64,000 nucleotides of DNA, from contig JBATQE010000024.1 in assembly GCA_049291875.1 (NCBI GenBank), positions 62,001 to 126,000 of the forward strand, read 5' to 3'. The notes beneath the pieces are model-generated. The model made no database searches. It was not told the origin of the DNA and was given only the letters and a program-made list of their open reading frames with translations. Shown piece after piece: positions 8,930 through 17,155 of the stretch. How positions within the stretch are numbered: the first letter of the stretch is position 1; each line of letters begins with the position of its first letter. This DNA is from CTSOIL-112 sp049291875 (GTDB lineage Bacteria > Pseudomonadota > Gammaproteobacteria > Burkholderiales > Burkholderiaceae). The position numbers and the translations under genes were made by a program.

Positions 8930-11758
8930 TTAACCACTGTTGCGCAAACCGGCTGCCAAGCCATTAATAGCGATGTGGATGCCATCTTGTACCGCTTCGG
9001 AGTGATCACCCGCACGGTAGCGTTTGAGCAACTCCACTTGGAAATAGTTCAGCGGATCAAGGTAGGGTAAGCGGTTGCGCAGACTGCGCGCCAGCGTCTG
9101 GTTAGTCGCCAGCAGCGCACTGTGGCCGGTCACGATGAACAAGGCATGCACGACGCGCTTCCATTCGGCCATGATTTCACCGAAAATGCGCTCGGCCAGC
9201 GCCGCATCCTCGACCAATTCGGTGTAGCGTTTGGCAATCGCCATATCGGTTTTGGCAATCACCATATCCAGATTGGAAATCACCGACTGGAAAAACGGCC
9301 ATTGCTGATACATCTGGCGCAACTCGTCCCAGCGTGTTTCATCCGCGCCAACCCATTGCTCAATCGCCGAACCGACGCCATACCAGCCGGGCAACATCAT
9401 GCGCGCCTGCGCCCACGAGAATACCCACGGAATCGCGCGCAAATCTTCGATGCGTTGGGACGGCTTGCGCGACGATGGGCGCGAACCGATGTTCAACTGT
9501 GAAATTTCGTTGATCGGCGTGGCAGCACGGAAAAAATCGGTGAAGCCGTCGGTTTCATAAACCAGTTTGCGATACGCTTTGAAACTCAAATCGGACATTT
9601 CGCTCATCGCGGGTTCAAAACGTGACCAGTCGCCGGTTTCGCCGACGTCATTGGCCACAGCCTCCATCGACGCCGCCACCAGAGTTTCCAAATTACGCAG
9701 CCCCATATCCGGGTCGGCGTATTTCGCACCAATCACTTCGCCCTGCTCGGTCAAACGGATTTTACCGGTCATGCAGCCCGCCGGTTGTGCCAAAATCGCT
9801 TCATATGACGGGCCGCCGCCGCGCCCGACCGAACCGCCGCGCCCGTGAAAGAACGACACCTGTACTTTGGCCTGATTCGCGGTCTCGATCAGCGCCTGTT
9901 GCGCCTCGTACAACGACCAAATCGAGGTCAGGAAGCCACCGTCTTTGTTACTGTCCGAGTAGCCCAGCATGATTTCCTGCTTTCGTTCACGGCGATTGAG
10001 CCATTCATTGACCAAATCAATACCGAACCAGTCGCGCATGATCGCAGGTGCCGCGCGCAAGTCTTCGATGGTTTCAAACAACGGCACGATGCCGAGCGCG
10101 CAACGCGGCTCGGGTTGACTCGCCACCAAACCGGCTTCTTTGAGCAGCACCGCCAGCTCCAACATATCCGACACACTGGTGGATTTGGAGATAATCGACT
10201 GCTCAATCAGGCGTGCGCCAAACTGCGCGCGCAGCACGCGCGCTTCATTAAAAATCGCCAGTTCGTCGCGCAGCAAATCGCTTTGCGCAATCCACGGGCT
10301 GCTCAACACGCGCGCCGAATGCAATTGCTCCAGCAAAATTTGGCGGCGTTGCGCCTCATCCAAGGCTTTGTAATCATCCGCCAAACCGGCGCTTTTGAGC
10401 AACTCGGCCACGCAGGATTCATGAATATCGGAATTTTGACGCAAATCAATGGTCGCCAAGTGAAAGCCGAAAATATGCACCGCTTCGATCAACTCGTTCA
10501 AACGCCCTTCGATCAAAGCCGCACTGTTGTTCGCGCGCAGCGAATCGGCCAGCACCTGCAAATCCTGCGCAAATTCCTCTGCGCTGGCATACGGCGGCAG
10601 GCTTTTCATGCGCGGCTCCGGCATCGCGATCATGTCGCACAGCGTCAGCGCGGTTTTCGCCATGCGCCCGTACATACCAACAACCGCCTGACGATACGGC
10701 TCATACGAGCGATGCTGCGAGTCATCGCCCGACTGCTGCGCCAAAGCGAGCAGCGGCGCGCTCATCGTGGTGATTTCCGAAGACAACGGCAATTCTTGCC
10801 CCAATGACAGCAGCTCGTCCAAATAATGCGCAAACACAGTTTTCGCCTGCGCATGAGCGCATTCACGCAAGGTTTGCGCGGTGACGAACGGATTGCCGTC
10901 ACGGTCGCCGCCAATCCACATGCCCATGGTCATCGGCAATAATTCCTGCACCTCCGGCTCGGCCATGCCGAGTTGACGCGCCATTTTTTGGTAGCGCAAG
11001 GTCAGCGACGGAATGCGTTTCAAAAAGGTGATTGGGTAGTAGCTGACCGCGTTGTTGATTTCATCAATCACATGCAATTTGGATTTACGCAAAATCGCGG
11101 TTTGCCAAAAGGTTTTGACCAAACGCTCGATGTCCGCCAGCAGCTCCTGCTCGGTTTCCTCATCCAACTGCGCCGAATCGCGCAGAGACAAACGATGCGC
11201 CAATGCGCGCGTCAAATCCAAAATGGTCTTGCGCTGAACCTGCGTCGGATGCGCGGTCAACACCGGCACAACCATGACGCGCGACATTGCCTTGAGCGCG
11301 TCTTTGGCCGACACGCCACGCGCCTGCAAATTCGCCAAGGAGCGCGCCAGCGTCCCGACCTGCGGCTGTGCGCCCTGCAAACGGTAGTAACGACGACGGC
11401 GAATCTGATGCACGTCTTCGGCAATATTGGCCAGCAGTGAAAAAAGGCTGAATGCGCGAATCACGCGCAAAGCCTGTGCATTGCCCAAACGTTCGCACAG
11501 ATCAACCGAAATTTTGCGTGCTTCGTGCGCCGCATTTTGCTCCTCAATCGAGCCGGACAGACCGGATTCACTTTTACGAAAGCGCACCGCCGCCTGACGA
11601 ATGGTCTCGGTATGATCGAACGACTCATCCCCCGCATAGGTACGCACAGCGTCGCCCAATATCCGTCCCAATAAACGAATATCGTTAATCAACGGCAACT
11701 CCTTCTCATCCGGCGTGATTTGAAACAGCGGGGTCATAGGCAAAGACGACAAAGACAT
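8930..11758 (-). CDS. ppc: Phosphoenolpyruvate carboxylase
   Basis: The protein has 942 residues. The catalytic His lies in 'VLTAHPTQVQR' (about residue 170), and the glycine-rich loop is 'GRGGSVGRGGGP'. It ends in 'AAGLRNSG', matching the conserved C-terminal end of the family that contributes to the active site and aspartate inhibition. The enzyme makes oxaloacetate from PEP and bicarbonate to refill the TCA cycle. AGAGGAA precedes the ATG. It is a single gene on the minus strand, divergent from the dicarboxylate-type carrier, a plausible metabolic pairing. Confidence 0.98.
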   Translation of the reverse strand: MSLSSLPMTPLFQITPDEKELPLINDIRLLGRILGDAVRTYAGDESFDHTETIRQAAVRFRKSESGLSGSIEEQNAAHEARKISVDLCERLGNAQALRVIRAFSLFSLLANIAEDVHQIRRRRYYRLQGAQPQVGTLARSLANLQARGVSAKDALKAMSRVMVVPVLTAHPTQVQRKTILDLTRALAHRLSLRDSAQLDEETEQELLADIERLVKTFWQTAILRKSKLHVIDEINNAVSYYPITFLKRIPSLTLRYQKMARQLGMAEPEVQELLPMTMGMWIGGDRDGNPFVTAQTLRECAHAQAKTVFAHYLDELLSLGQELPLSSEITTMSAPLLALAQQSGDDSQHRSYEPYRQAVVGMYGRMAKTALTLCDMIAMPEPRMKSLPPYASAEEFAQDLQVLADSLRANNSAALIEGRLNELIEAVHIFGFHLATIDLRQNSDIHESCVAELLKSAGLADDYKALDEAQRRQILLEQLHSARVLSSPWIAQSDLLRDELAIFNEARVLRAQFGARLIEQSIISKSTSVSDMLELAVLLKEAGLVASQPEPRCALGIVPLFETIEDLRAAPAIMRDWFGIDLVNEWLNRRERKQEIMLGYSDSNKDGGFLTSIWSLYEAQQALIETANQAKVQVSFFHGRGGSVGRGGGPSYEAILAQPAGCMTGKIRLTEQGEVIGAKYADPDMGLRNLETLVAASMEAVANDVGETGDWSRFEPAMSEMSDLSFKAYRKLVYETDGFTDFFRAATPINEISQLNIGSRPSSRKPSQRIEDLRAIPWVFSWAQARMMLPGWYGVGSAIEQWVGADETRWDELRQMYQQWPFFQSVISNLDMVIAKTDMAIAKRYTELVEDAALAERIFGEIMAEWKRVVHALFIVTGHSALLATNQTLARSLRNRLPYLDPLNYFQVELLKRYRAGDHSEAVQDGIHIAINGLAAGLRNSG

Positions 11759-11824
11759 GGGTTCCTCTCAAACAATCAAATAAACAAACAATGAATCATT
11801 TCGGTCACAGACGCGCGTAGGCAA

Positions 11825-11865
11825 GCACGGAACAGTCAGCGCAGATGGTGGGAATTATTCCGTGC
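11825..11865. repeat. GCACGGAA/TTCCGTGC inverted repeat in the ppc-carrier intergenic region
   Basis: Arms at 11825-11832 and 11858-11865 are perfect 8-bp complements around a 25-nt loop. The sequence AAGCACGGAA here recurs at three other non-coding places in the window. The 339-bp gap 11759-12097 otherwise holds only the two divergent promoter regions; TATGAT at 12013-12018 is a possible -10 for the carrier gene. Confidence 0.45.
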
Positions 11866-12097
11866 ATCCTTAATTCTTCGGCGCACAGTCTAACACGACT
11901 GCACCGGCGAACGATGATCCTTTTTGACCCAAACACGGTTTTTTACGCCTCCAAAATACAGTCTGACTCCCGAAAAACAGGCGCATTTCTCAAAATCAAC
12001 ATAATTCTGCGTTATGATAAAAATACAGTAGAAAAATAGAATTTTTATAATGAAATGTAGTAATTTTATTAAGTAATCTTCTAAAAAGGAGAAAAAT

Positions 12098-13555
12098 ATG
12101 GGATTCAAGCCTCTCCCCGCAGCGATAGCGGCATTGATTACGCTCGTTATCTGGTTCTTCATTCCCATTCCTGCCGGTGTCACACCGCAAGCGTGGCATC
12201 TACTGGCACTGTTCATCGGTGTGATCGCCGCCATCATCGGCAAAGCCATGCCCATCGGCGCGATTGCCTTCATCGCCATATTATTGGTCGCGATCACCGG
12301 CGTCACCGCCGACAAACCTGGCGCAGCGATTCAGGATGCCTTGAGCAGCTTTGCCAATCCGCTGATCTGGCTGATCGGTTTTTCCATCATGATTTCACGC
12401 GGTTTGATCAAAACCCGTTTGGGTGCGCGCATCGGCTACTATTTCATCTCGATTTTCGGTAAAAAGACCTTGGGCATCGGTTATGGCTTGGCGCTGTCCG
12501 AATTGGTGCTTGCGCCAGTCACACCGAGCAACACCGCTCGTGGCGGCGCAGTGATTCACCCGATCATGAAATCCATCGCCGCGAGCTACGATTCCGATCC
12601 CGAACAGGGCACACAAGGGCGCATTGGTAAATACCTCGCGCTGGTGAATTACCATGCCAATCCGATCACCTCGGCCATGTTCATCACCGCGACCGCGCCC
12701 AACCCGCTGGTGGTTAAACTCATTGCCGATGCCACGGGCGCAAACATCCAATTATCGTGGAGCACATGGGCTTTGGCCATGCTGTTGCCCGGTCTGGCCG
12801 CGATTTTATTGATGCCGCTGGTATTGTTCTGGCTTTACCCGCCGGAAATCAAAAATACGCCGAACGCCGCACAGTTTGCCAAAGAAAAACTCGCTGAAAT
12901 GGGCGAGATGAGCCGTGGCGAGCGCATCATGCTGACGATTTTTGCGGTGCTGCTGTTGCTATGGGCGGGTATCCCTGCCATGATTTTCGGCAGCGCTTGG
13001 GCGGTTGATCCGACCACAACCGCTTTATTGGGCTTGGTACTGTTGTTGCTAACGGGCGTATTGACATGGGACGACGTGTTGAAAGAAAAAAGCGCGTGGG
13101 ACACCATCGTTTGGTTCAGTGCGCTGATTATGATGGCCTCCTATTTGAATAAACTCGGACTGATTGCGTGGTTCTCGCAAAGTTTGCAAAGCGGCATTAC
13201 TCACATCGGGCTGGATTGGTTTGCCGCCAGCGCCTTGCTGCTGCTCGCGTATATGTATGCGCATTACTTCTTTGCCAGCACCACGGCGCACATCACGGCG
13301 ATGTTCGGTGCCTTTTTCGCTGCCGGTATTGCCTTGGGCGCGCCGCCGATGTTATTCGCCCTGCTGATGGCCGCCGCCTCAAGCCTGATGATGACACTCA
13401 CCCACTATGCAACGGGTACGTCACCGGTGATTTTCGGCTCGGGCTACACTACGCTGGGCGAATGGTGGAAAGCGGGATTCGTCATGAGCGTGGTCAACCT
13501 CATCGTCTGGGTGGTGGTCGGCTTCGGCTGGTGGAAAGTGCTGGGCTATTGGTAA
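12098..13555 (+). CDS. DASS-family anion carrier (CitT/TtdT/YbhI-like; dicarboxylate, 2-oxoglutarate or citrate)
   Basis: The 485-residue protein is very hydrophobic with about 12 membrane segments. The two conserved substrate/ion-site repeats are visible: 'APVTPSNTARGGAV' near residue 142 and 'HYATGTSPVIFGSGY' near 440, plus 'ITATAPNPL' after the first. Members move di- or tricarboxylates across the inner membrane by Na+ symport or antiport; the exact substrate cannot be read from sequence. AAAAGGAG lies 6 nt before the ATG. It is a single-gene unit closed by a terminator. Confidence 0.9.
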   Translation: MGFKPLPAAIAALITLVIWFFIPIPAGVTPQAWHLLALFIGVIAAIIGKAMPIGAIAFIAILLVAITGVTADKPGAAIQDALSSFANPLIWLIGFSIMISRGLIKTRLGARIGYYFISIFGKKTLGIGYGLALSELVLAPVTPSNTARGGAVIHPIMKSIAASYDSDPEQGTQGRIGKYLALVNYHANPITSAMFITATAPNPLVVKLIADATGANIQLSWSTWALAMLLPGLAAILLMPLVLFWLYPPEIKNTPNAAQFAKEKLAEMGEMSRGERIMLTIFAVLLLLWAGIPAMIFGSAWAVDPTTTALLGLVLLLLTGVLTWDDVLKEKSAWDTIVWFSALIMMASYLNKLGLIAWFSQSLQSGITHIGLDWFAASALLLLAYMYAHYFFASTTAHITAMFGAFFAAGIALGAPPMLFALLMAAASSLMMTLTHYATGTSPVIFGSGYTTLGEWWKAGFVMSVVNLIVWVVVGFGWWKVLGYW

Positions 13556-13581
13556 TATTATTCATGTTTGCATCGCACGAT

Positions 13582-13612
13582 AAAAAAACGCACCCACTCT
13601 GGTGCGTTTTTT
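13582..13612. terminator. Bidirectional terminator between the DASS carrier and addA
   Basis: A stem AAAAAACGCACC/GGTGCGTTTTTT with a 6-nt loop has T-runs on both strands. It separates two convergent genes. Confidence 0.9.
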
Positions 13613-13615
13613 ATC

Positions 13616-16600
13616 TCATCTCACCTCATGCGCCACGCCATCAACCCGCAATAAATAACCGCGCACCGCACATTCGGGATAAATGTCCTGCATCAGTGTG
13701 ACGTATTCGCGCAGTTGCTGCTCATACGCCATCAGCGCCACCACATCCCAGCCGCTTTTATAGTCCAATACGCTGATCGTCGAACCCACGCGCACCCAGC
13801 GATCCATGCGTTTGGTCTGGCCATCCGCCGTCATCAGGCTCATTTCATTGTGCGCCTCATCGTACTGTGTCGGGTCAAACCATACGCGCCATTCGGGCTG
13901 ATTGACAATCGTTTCGCACCACTGGCGCACCTGTTGCGCCTCAGACAGGCTGATCGCGTAGTGCTCGCTCAGCCATTCGTCGTTCAATGCGTGCGGTGGA
14001 TTCGGCTGACTGAACCATTCCAACGCCTGATGCAGCACCGAGCCTAATGTGAGCACATGGTTATCCTGTGCAAGCGGCGCCATGGGCATTTGCCTGTTCA
14101 ACGCCGCTTCATCCGCCTCAATATCGCTGTACACATTCACCGCTGCGGCAGTGTTGACCGATTCATCTTTTGCAGCAATATCCACGTGTGCCGAACACGC
14201 TTCCTGCCACTGCGCCGCGTGGCTGCTCCACCATTGCGGCTGGTCGGGCAATACGCCTGAAACCACGGGATCAAGGCTCTGGACCGCATGCAGCAACTGT
14301 TCAAACAAGCCATTTTTCGCTGGCGCTGCGGGTTTTTCGGCATTTTTATCCTCAGCAGCATCATCCTCATCGCCCAGCTCCTGCGCCGCACTGACCACCA
14401 GCATTTGCCGCGCGCGGGTCATCGCCACATAGCATTTATTGAAATGCTCCTGTTCGTCCAATGCCCTCGCTACCTTGCGCCGCTCGCCGCGCCACGCGCC
14501 GATGCGCTCGCCCGTGCTGACCCACGACACATGGGCGGGCGCAGAGTCATCCGGATGCCAATCAATCAGCCAGTAGTTCGTCGGTGTGCGCTCCGCCGAG
14601 GTTTTCATATCAATCAAAAAGACGATGGGCGCTTCCAAGCCTTTGGACGCATGTACGGTCAAAATCCGCACGGCGTCACGCATCCCGAGCGGCTCGCTTT
14701 CCGATTGCCCGTCCTGCGCGCGCGCCTGCGAGCGTTTGAGCGCGTATAAAAAATCCGCCAAGCTCGGGTAACGCCCCGTATTCACATTCAAAGCCAACTG
14801 CAAAAAACGCTGCAAATTCGCTTGCACCTGCGGATTGAGCCAGTTCGGGACGACACGCGCATACGCCTCAAAAATTCGCCCTTGTGCGTAAATTCGATCC
14901 AGCACATCATGCACCGGCAAATAGCCCGCGACCGCCTGCCACTGACTGAGCAGCGCAAAACTGTCGTGCCAATGCGCCTTGGTTGCTTCGCCAAACGCCG
15001 CCAAGCGCCGTTGCCAAACCTGCCAATACGACAAACGCTCGCCCGCCGCCTCATGGCTGTGCGCCCACGCGCGCAATTGCAACAACTGCGCGTCGGTTTT
15101 GGCAAACATCGGATTGCGCAGCACCTGCATCAACGCCCAATCATCATCCGCGCGCATCAGCCACTGCACCAGCGCCATTAAATCCAAAGCCTCCAGCGTA
15201 TCGAGCAAACCGCCGCGACGCGAGCTTTCAAACGGAATGTGCGCTTGGCGCAGCAAGCGCTCGTAGTTGACCAAATGCGTGCGCCCATAAATCAAAATCA
15301 TCATGTCGCCGTAGCGCGCCGGACGGTGGCTGTGCATCTGCTCATCCCACACCGGATAGCGCCCGACCAACTGCTCAATCGCCGCGACCAACTGCGCGCT
15401 TTCGCTGTCGCGGATGGTTTGCTCCACGACGTATTGCGGTTGCGTGAGCCAATCGCGCGGCGCGGTTTCAGCCTGCTCAGTCACCGTCTCAGACGGCTCG
15501 TCCGATTCCGCCGATTCCGCCGATTCCACTTTCGGCAAACCCAGACACGCAACATTACCAACGACTTTGCCTGTTTGCGCCGTGCTGTGCGGGCTGAAAT
15601 CCACCAGCGCGCAATCGGGCTGCGTGAACATTTGATTCACCCAGTCAATCACCGCTTGGCTGTTGCGCCGCGTGAATTGCGTTTGCAACACCACCGCGTC
15701 GTACTGCTTGCACAGCAAATCCTGCGCCTGATCAAACAAGCGCGCATCCGCGCCACGGAAACGGTAAATCGACTGTTTCACATCGCCGACCAAAAAAACC
15801 CTCGGCTTATCGCCATCGCCCTGATACGCCGACAGCCAATCGTGAATGATGTGCCACTGCAAGGGATTGGTGTCCTGAAACTCATCGAACAATAGATGTT
15901 TGTAGCGCGCATCCAACTGAATTTGCATGAATGCCGCCGTCGTTTCATCGTGCAACAACTCAAAACAACTGCGCGACACATCACCGAATTCGAGCTGATG
16001 GCTCAGGCGTTTTTGCGCGCGGTCCATGCGCAGCAGCGCGTCCACGCACGGCCAAATATGCGCGTGCAAATGATAGGCCTTCAAGTCCGCTTCTCGTGCG
16101 GCTTTGAATGCAAAGGCCTCGTTGATGACTGCACGCGCTTCTTCAAACGACTCTTTATCAATGCGTCCGTCCAGACGTTTGAGCTGGTCTTTGTCCAACT
16201 GAAATTTTTGCTTGCTCAGGGTATTGGACTGCGTTCGGAACGGATTGAGCGCCTGCCACACCATCGCTGCATCGCCGCTGTCCAAAGCATTTTGAATGCC
16301 CTGCGCACGCTCGGCTTTCTCCGTTTTACCGGCAAACATCGCCGTCAAAATCGTATTCAGCGCCTCGCCTGCGGTCACTTCGCGATACCACGCACGCAGG
16401 ATGTCCGCTTCGCCGTCATTCACATCAAAACCCGACTCCGACAAAATTTCCGCACGCAGCCGTGCCAACGGCGACTCTGTTAACGTGCTTTGCCACAGTT
16501 CGATTTCATTGCCCAAATTCAAGGCGGCATTGAGCATATTTTGCGTGACGAACTCGCCCAACTGCCCAACCAATTGCAAATAATGCGCGCGCACACTCTG

Positions 16601-17155
16601 GCCTTCGGCGCGATTGAATTGACGATAAAACTCATCCCAAACGGCTTGGCGCAGCGCGTCGTTATCCAACACCAGCGTTGCATCACGCGCCACGCCCGAG
16701 CCCATCGGCGCGGCCTTGAGCAAGCGGTAAAACCACGCGTCGAAGGTGTAGATCGGAATCTCCTGTCCCGAGCCGAGGATGCGATCATACAGACCCTGCG
16801 CCACGGGCAAACGCTCACGCGCCGCCGACTCGGACAAGCCGCGTTCGGTCAGCAAGGCCAGTACCTGCTCGGTGGAACCATCGGCCATCTCGCGCAGCAG
16901 TTGCGCCACGCGGTCGCGCATTTCCTGCGCGGCTTTTTTGGTGAAGGTGATGGCTAAAATGTGCTTCGGCTCAACCCCTTCGAGCAGCAGTCGAATGATG
17001 CGCGCAGTCAGCAACCACGTTTTGCCACTGCCCGCACACGCACGCACAACCACGCTGCACGAGGGATCCAGCGCGGCATGCGTGAACGCTACGCCGTCAA
17101 TCGGCTGCTCGTTTTTAAAATACGCATTGAAGGAAGTATGGATGGGCGCGCTCAT
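13616..17155 (-). CDS. addA: AddA-type UvrD/Rep helicase-nuclease
   Basis: From ATG 17155 ('MSAPIHTSFNAYF') the protein has 1179 residues. Walker A 'ACAGSGKT' is at 39-46; motif II 'FDEFQDTNPLQWHIIHDWL' is preceded by 'HLLF'; 'QSIYRFRGADARLF', 'TVHASKGLEAPIVFLIDM' and 'VAMTRARQMLVVS' are later SF1A motifs. The C-terminus carries a PD-(D/E)XK nuclease signature ending in 'DYKSGWD'. It would process double-strand DNA ends for RecA loading, in place of RecBCD. The start overlaps the addB stop codon in an ATGA, so the two are translationally coupled. Confidence 0.9.
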   Translation of the reverse strand: MSAPIHTSFNAYFKNEQPIDGVAFTHAALDPSCSVVVRACAGSGKTWLLTARIIRLLLEGVEPKHILAITFTKKAAQEMRDRVAQLLREMADGSTEQVLALLTERGLSESAARERLPVAQGLYDRILGSGQEIPIYTFDAWFYRLLKAAPMGSGVARDATLVLDNDALRQAVWDEFYRQFNRAEGQSVRAHYLQLVGQLGEFVTQNMLNAALNLGNEIELWQSTLTESPLARLRAEILSESGFDVNDGEADILRAWYREVTAGEALNTILTAMFAGKTEKAERAQGIQNALDSGDAAMVWQALNPFRTQSNTLSKQKFQLDKDQLKRLDGRIDKESFEEARAVINEAFAFKAAREADLKAYHLHAHIWPCVDALLRMDRAQKRLSHQLEFGDVSRSCFELLHDETTAAFMQIQLDARYKHLLFDEFQDTNPLQWHIIHDWLSAYQGDGDKPRVFLVGDVKQSIYRFRGADARLFDQAQDLLCKQYDAVVLQTQFTRRNSQAVIDWVNQMFTQPDCALVDFSPHSTAQTGKVVGNVACLGLPKVESAESAESDEPSETVTEQAETAPRDWLTQPQYVVEQTIRDSESAQLVAAIEQLVGRYPVWDEQMHSHRPARYGDMMILIYGRTHLVNYERLLRQAHIPFESSRRGGLLDTLEALDLMALVQWLMRADDDWALMQVLRNPMFAKTDAQLLQLRAWAHSHEAAGERLSYWQVWQRRLAAFGEATKAHWHDSFALLSQWQAVAGYLPVHDVLDRIYAQGRIFEAYARVVPNWLNPQVQANLQRFLQLALNVNTGRYPSLADFLYALKRSQARAQDGQSESEPLGMRDAVRILTVHASKGLEAPIVFLIDMKTSAERTPTNYWLIDWHPDDSAPAHVSWVSTGERIGAWRGERRKVARALDEQEHFNKCYVAMTRARQMLVVSAAQELGDEDDAAEDKNAEKPAAPAKNGLFEQLLHAVQSLDPVVSGVLPDQPQWWSSHAAQWQEACSAHVDIAAKDESVNTAAAVNVYSDIEADEAALNRQMPMAPLAQDNHVLTLGSVLHQALEWFSQPNPPHALNDEWLSEHYAISLSEAQQVRQWCETIVNQPEWRVWFDPTQYDEAHNEMSLMTADGQTKRMDRWVRVGSTISVLDYKSGWDVVALMAYEQQLREYVTLMQDIYPECAVRGYLLRVDGVAHEVR

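Noticed and set aside
9845..10807. 320-codon open frame on the + strand
   Set aside because: It is antisense to ppc, with Arg/Gln/His-rich composition typical of reading opposite a GC-rich gene, and matches no family.
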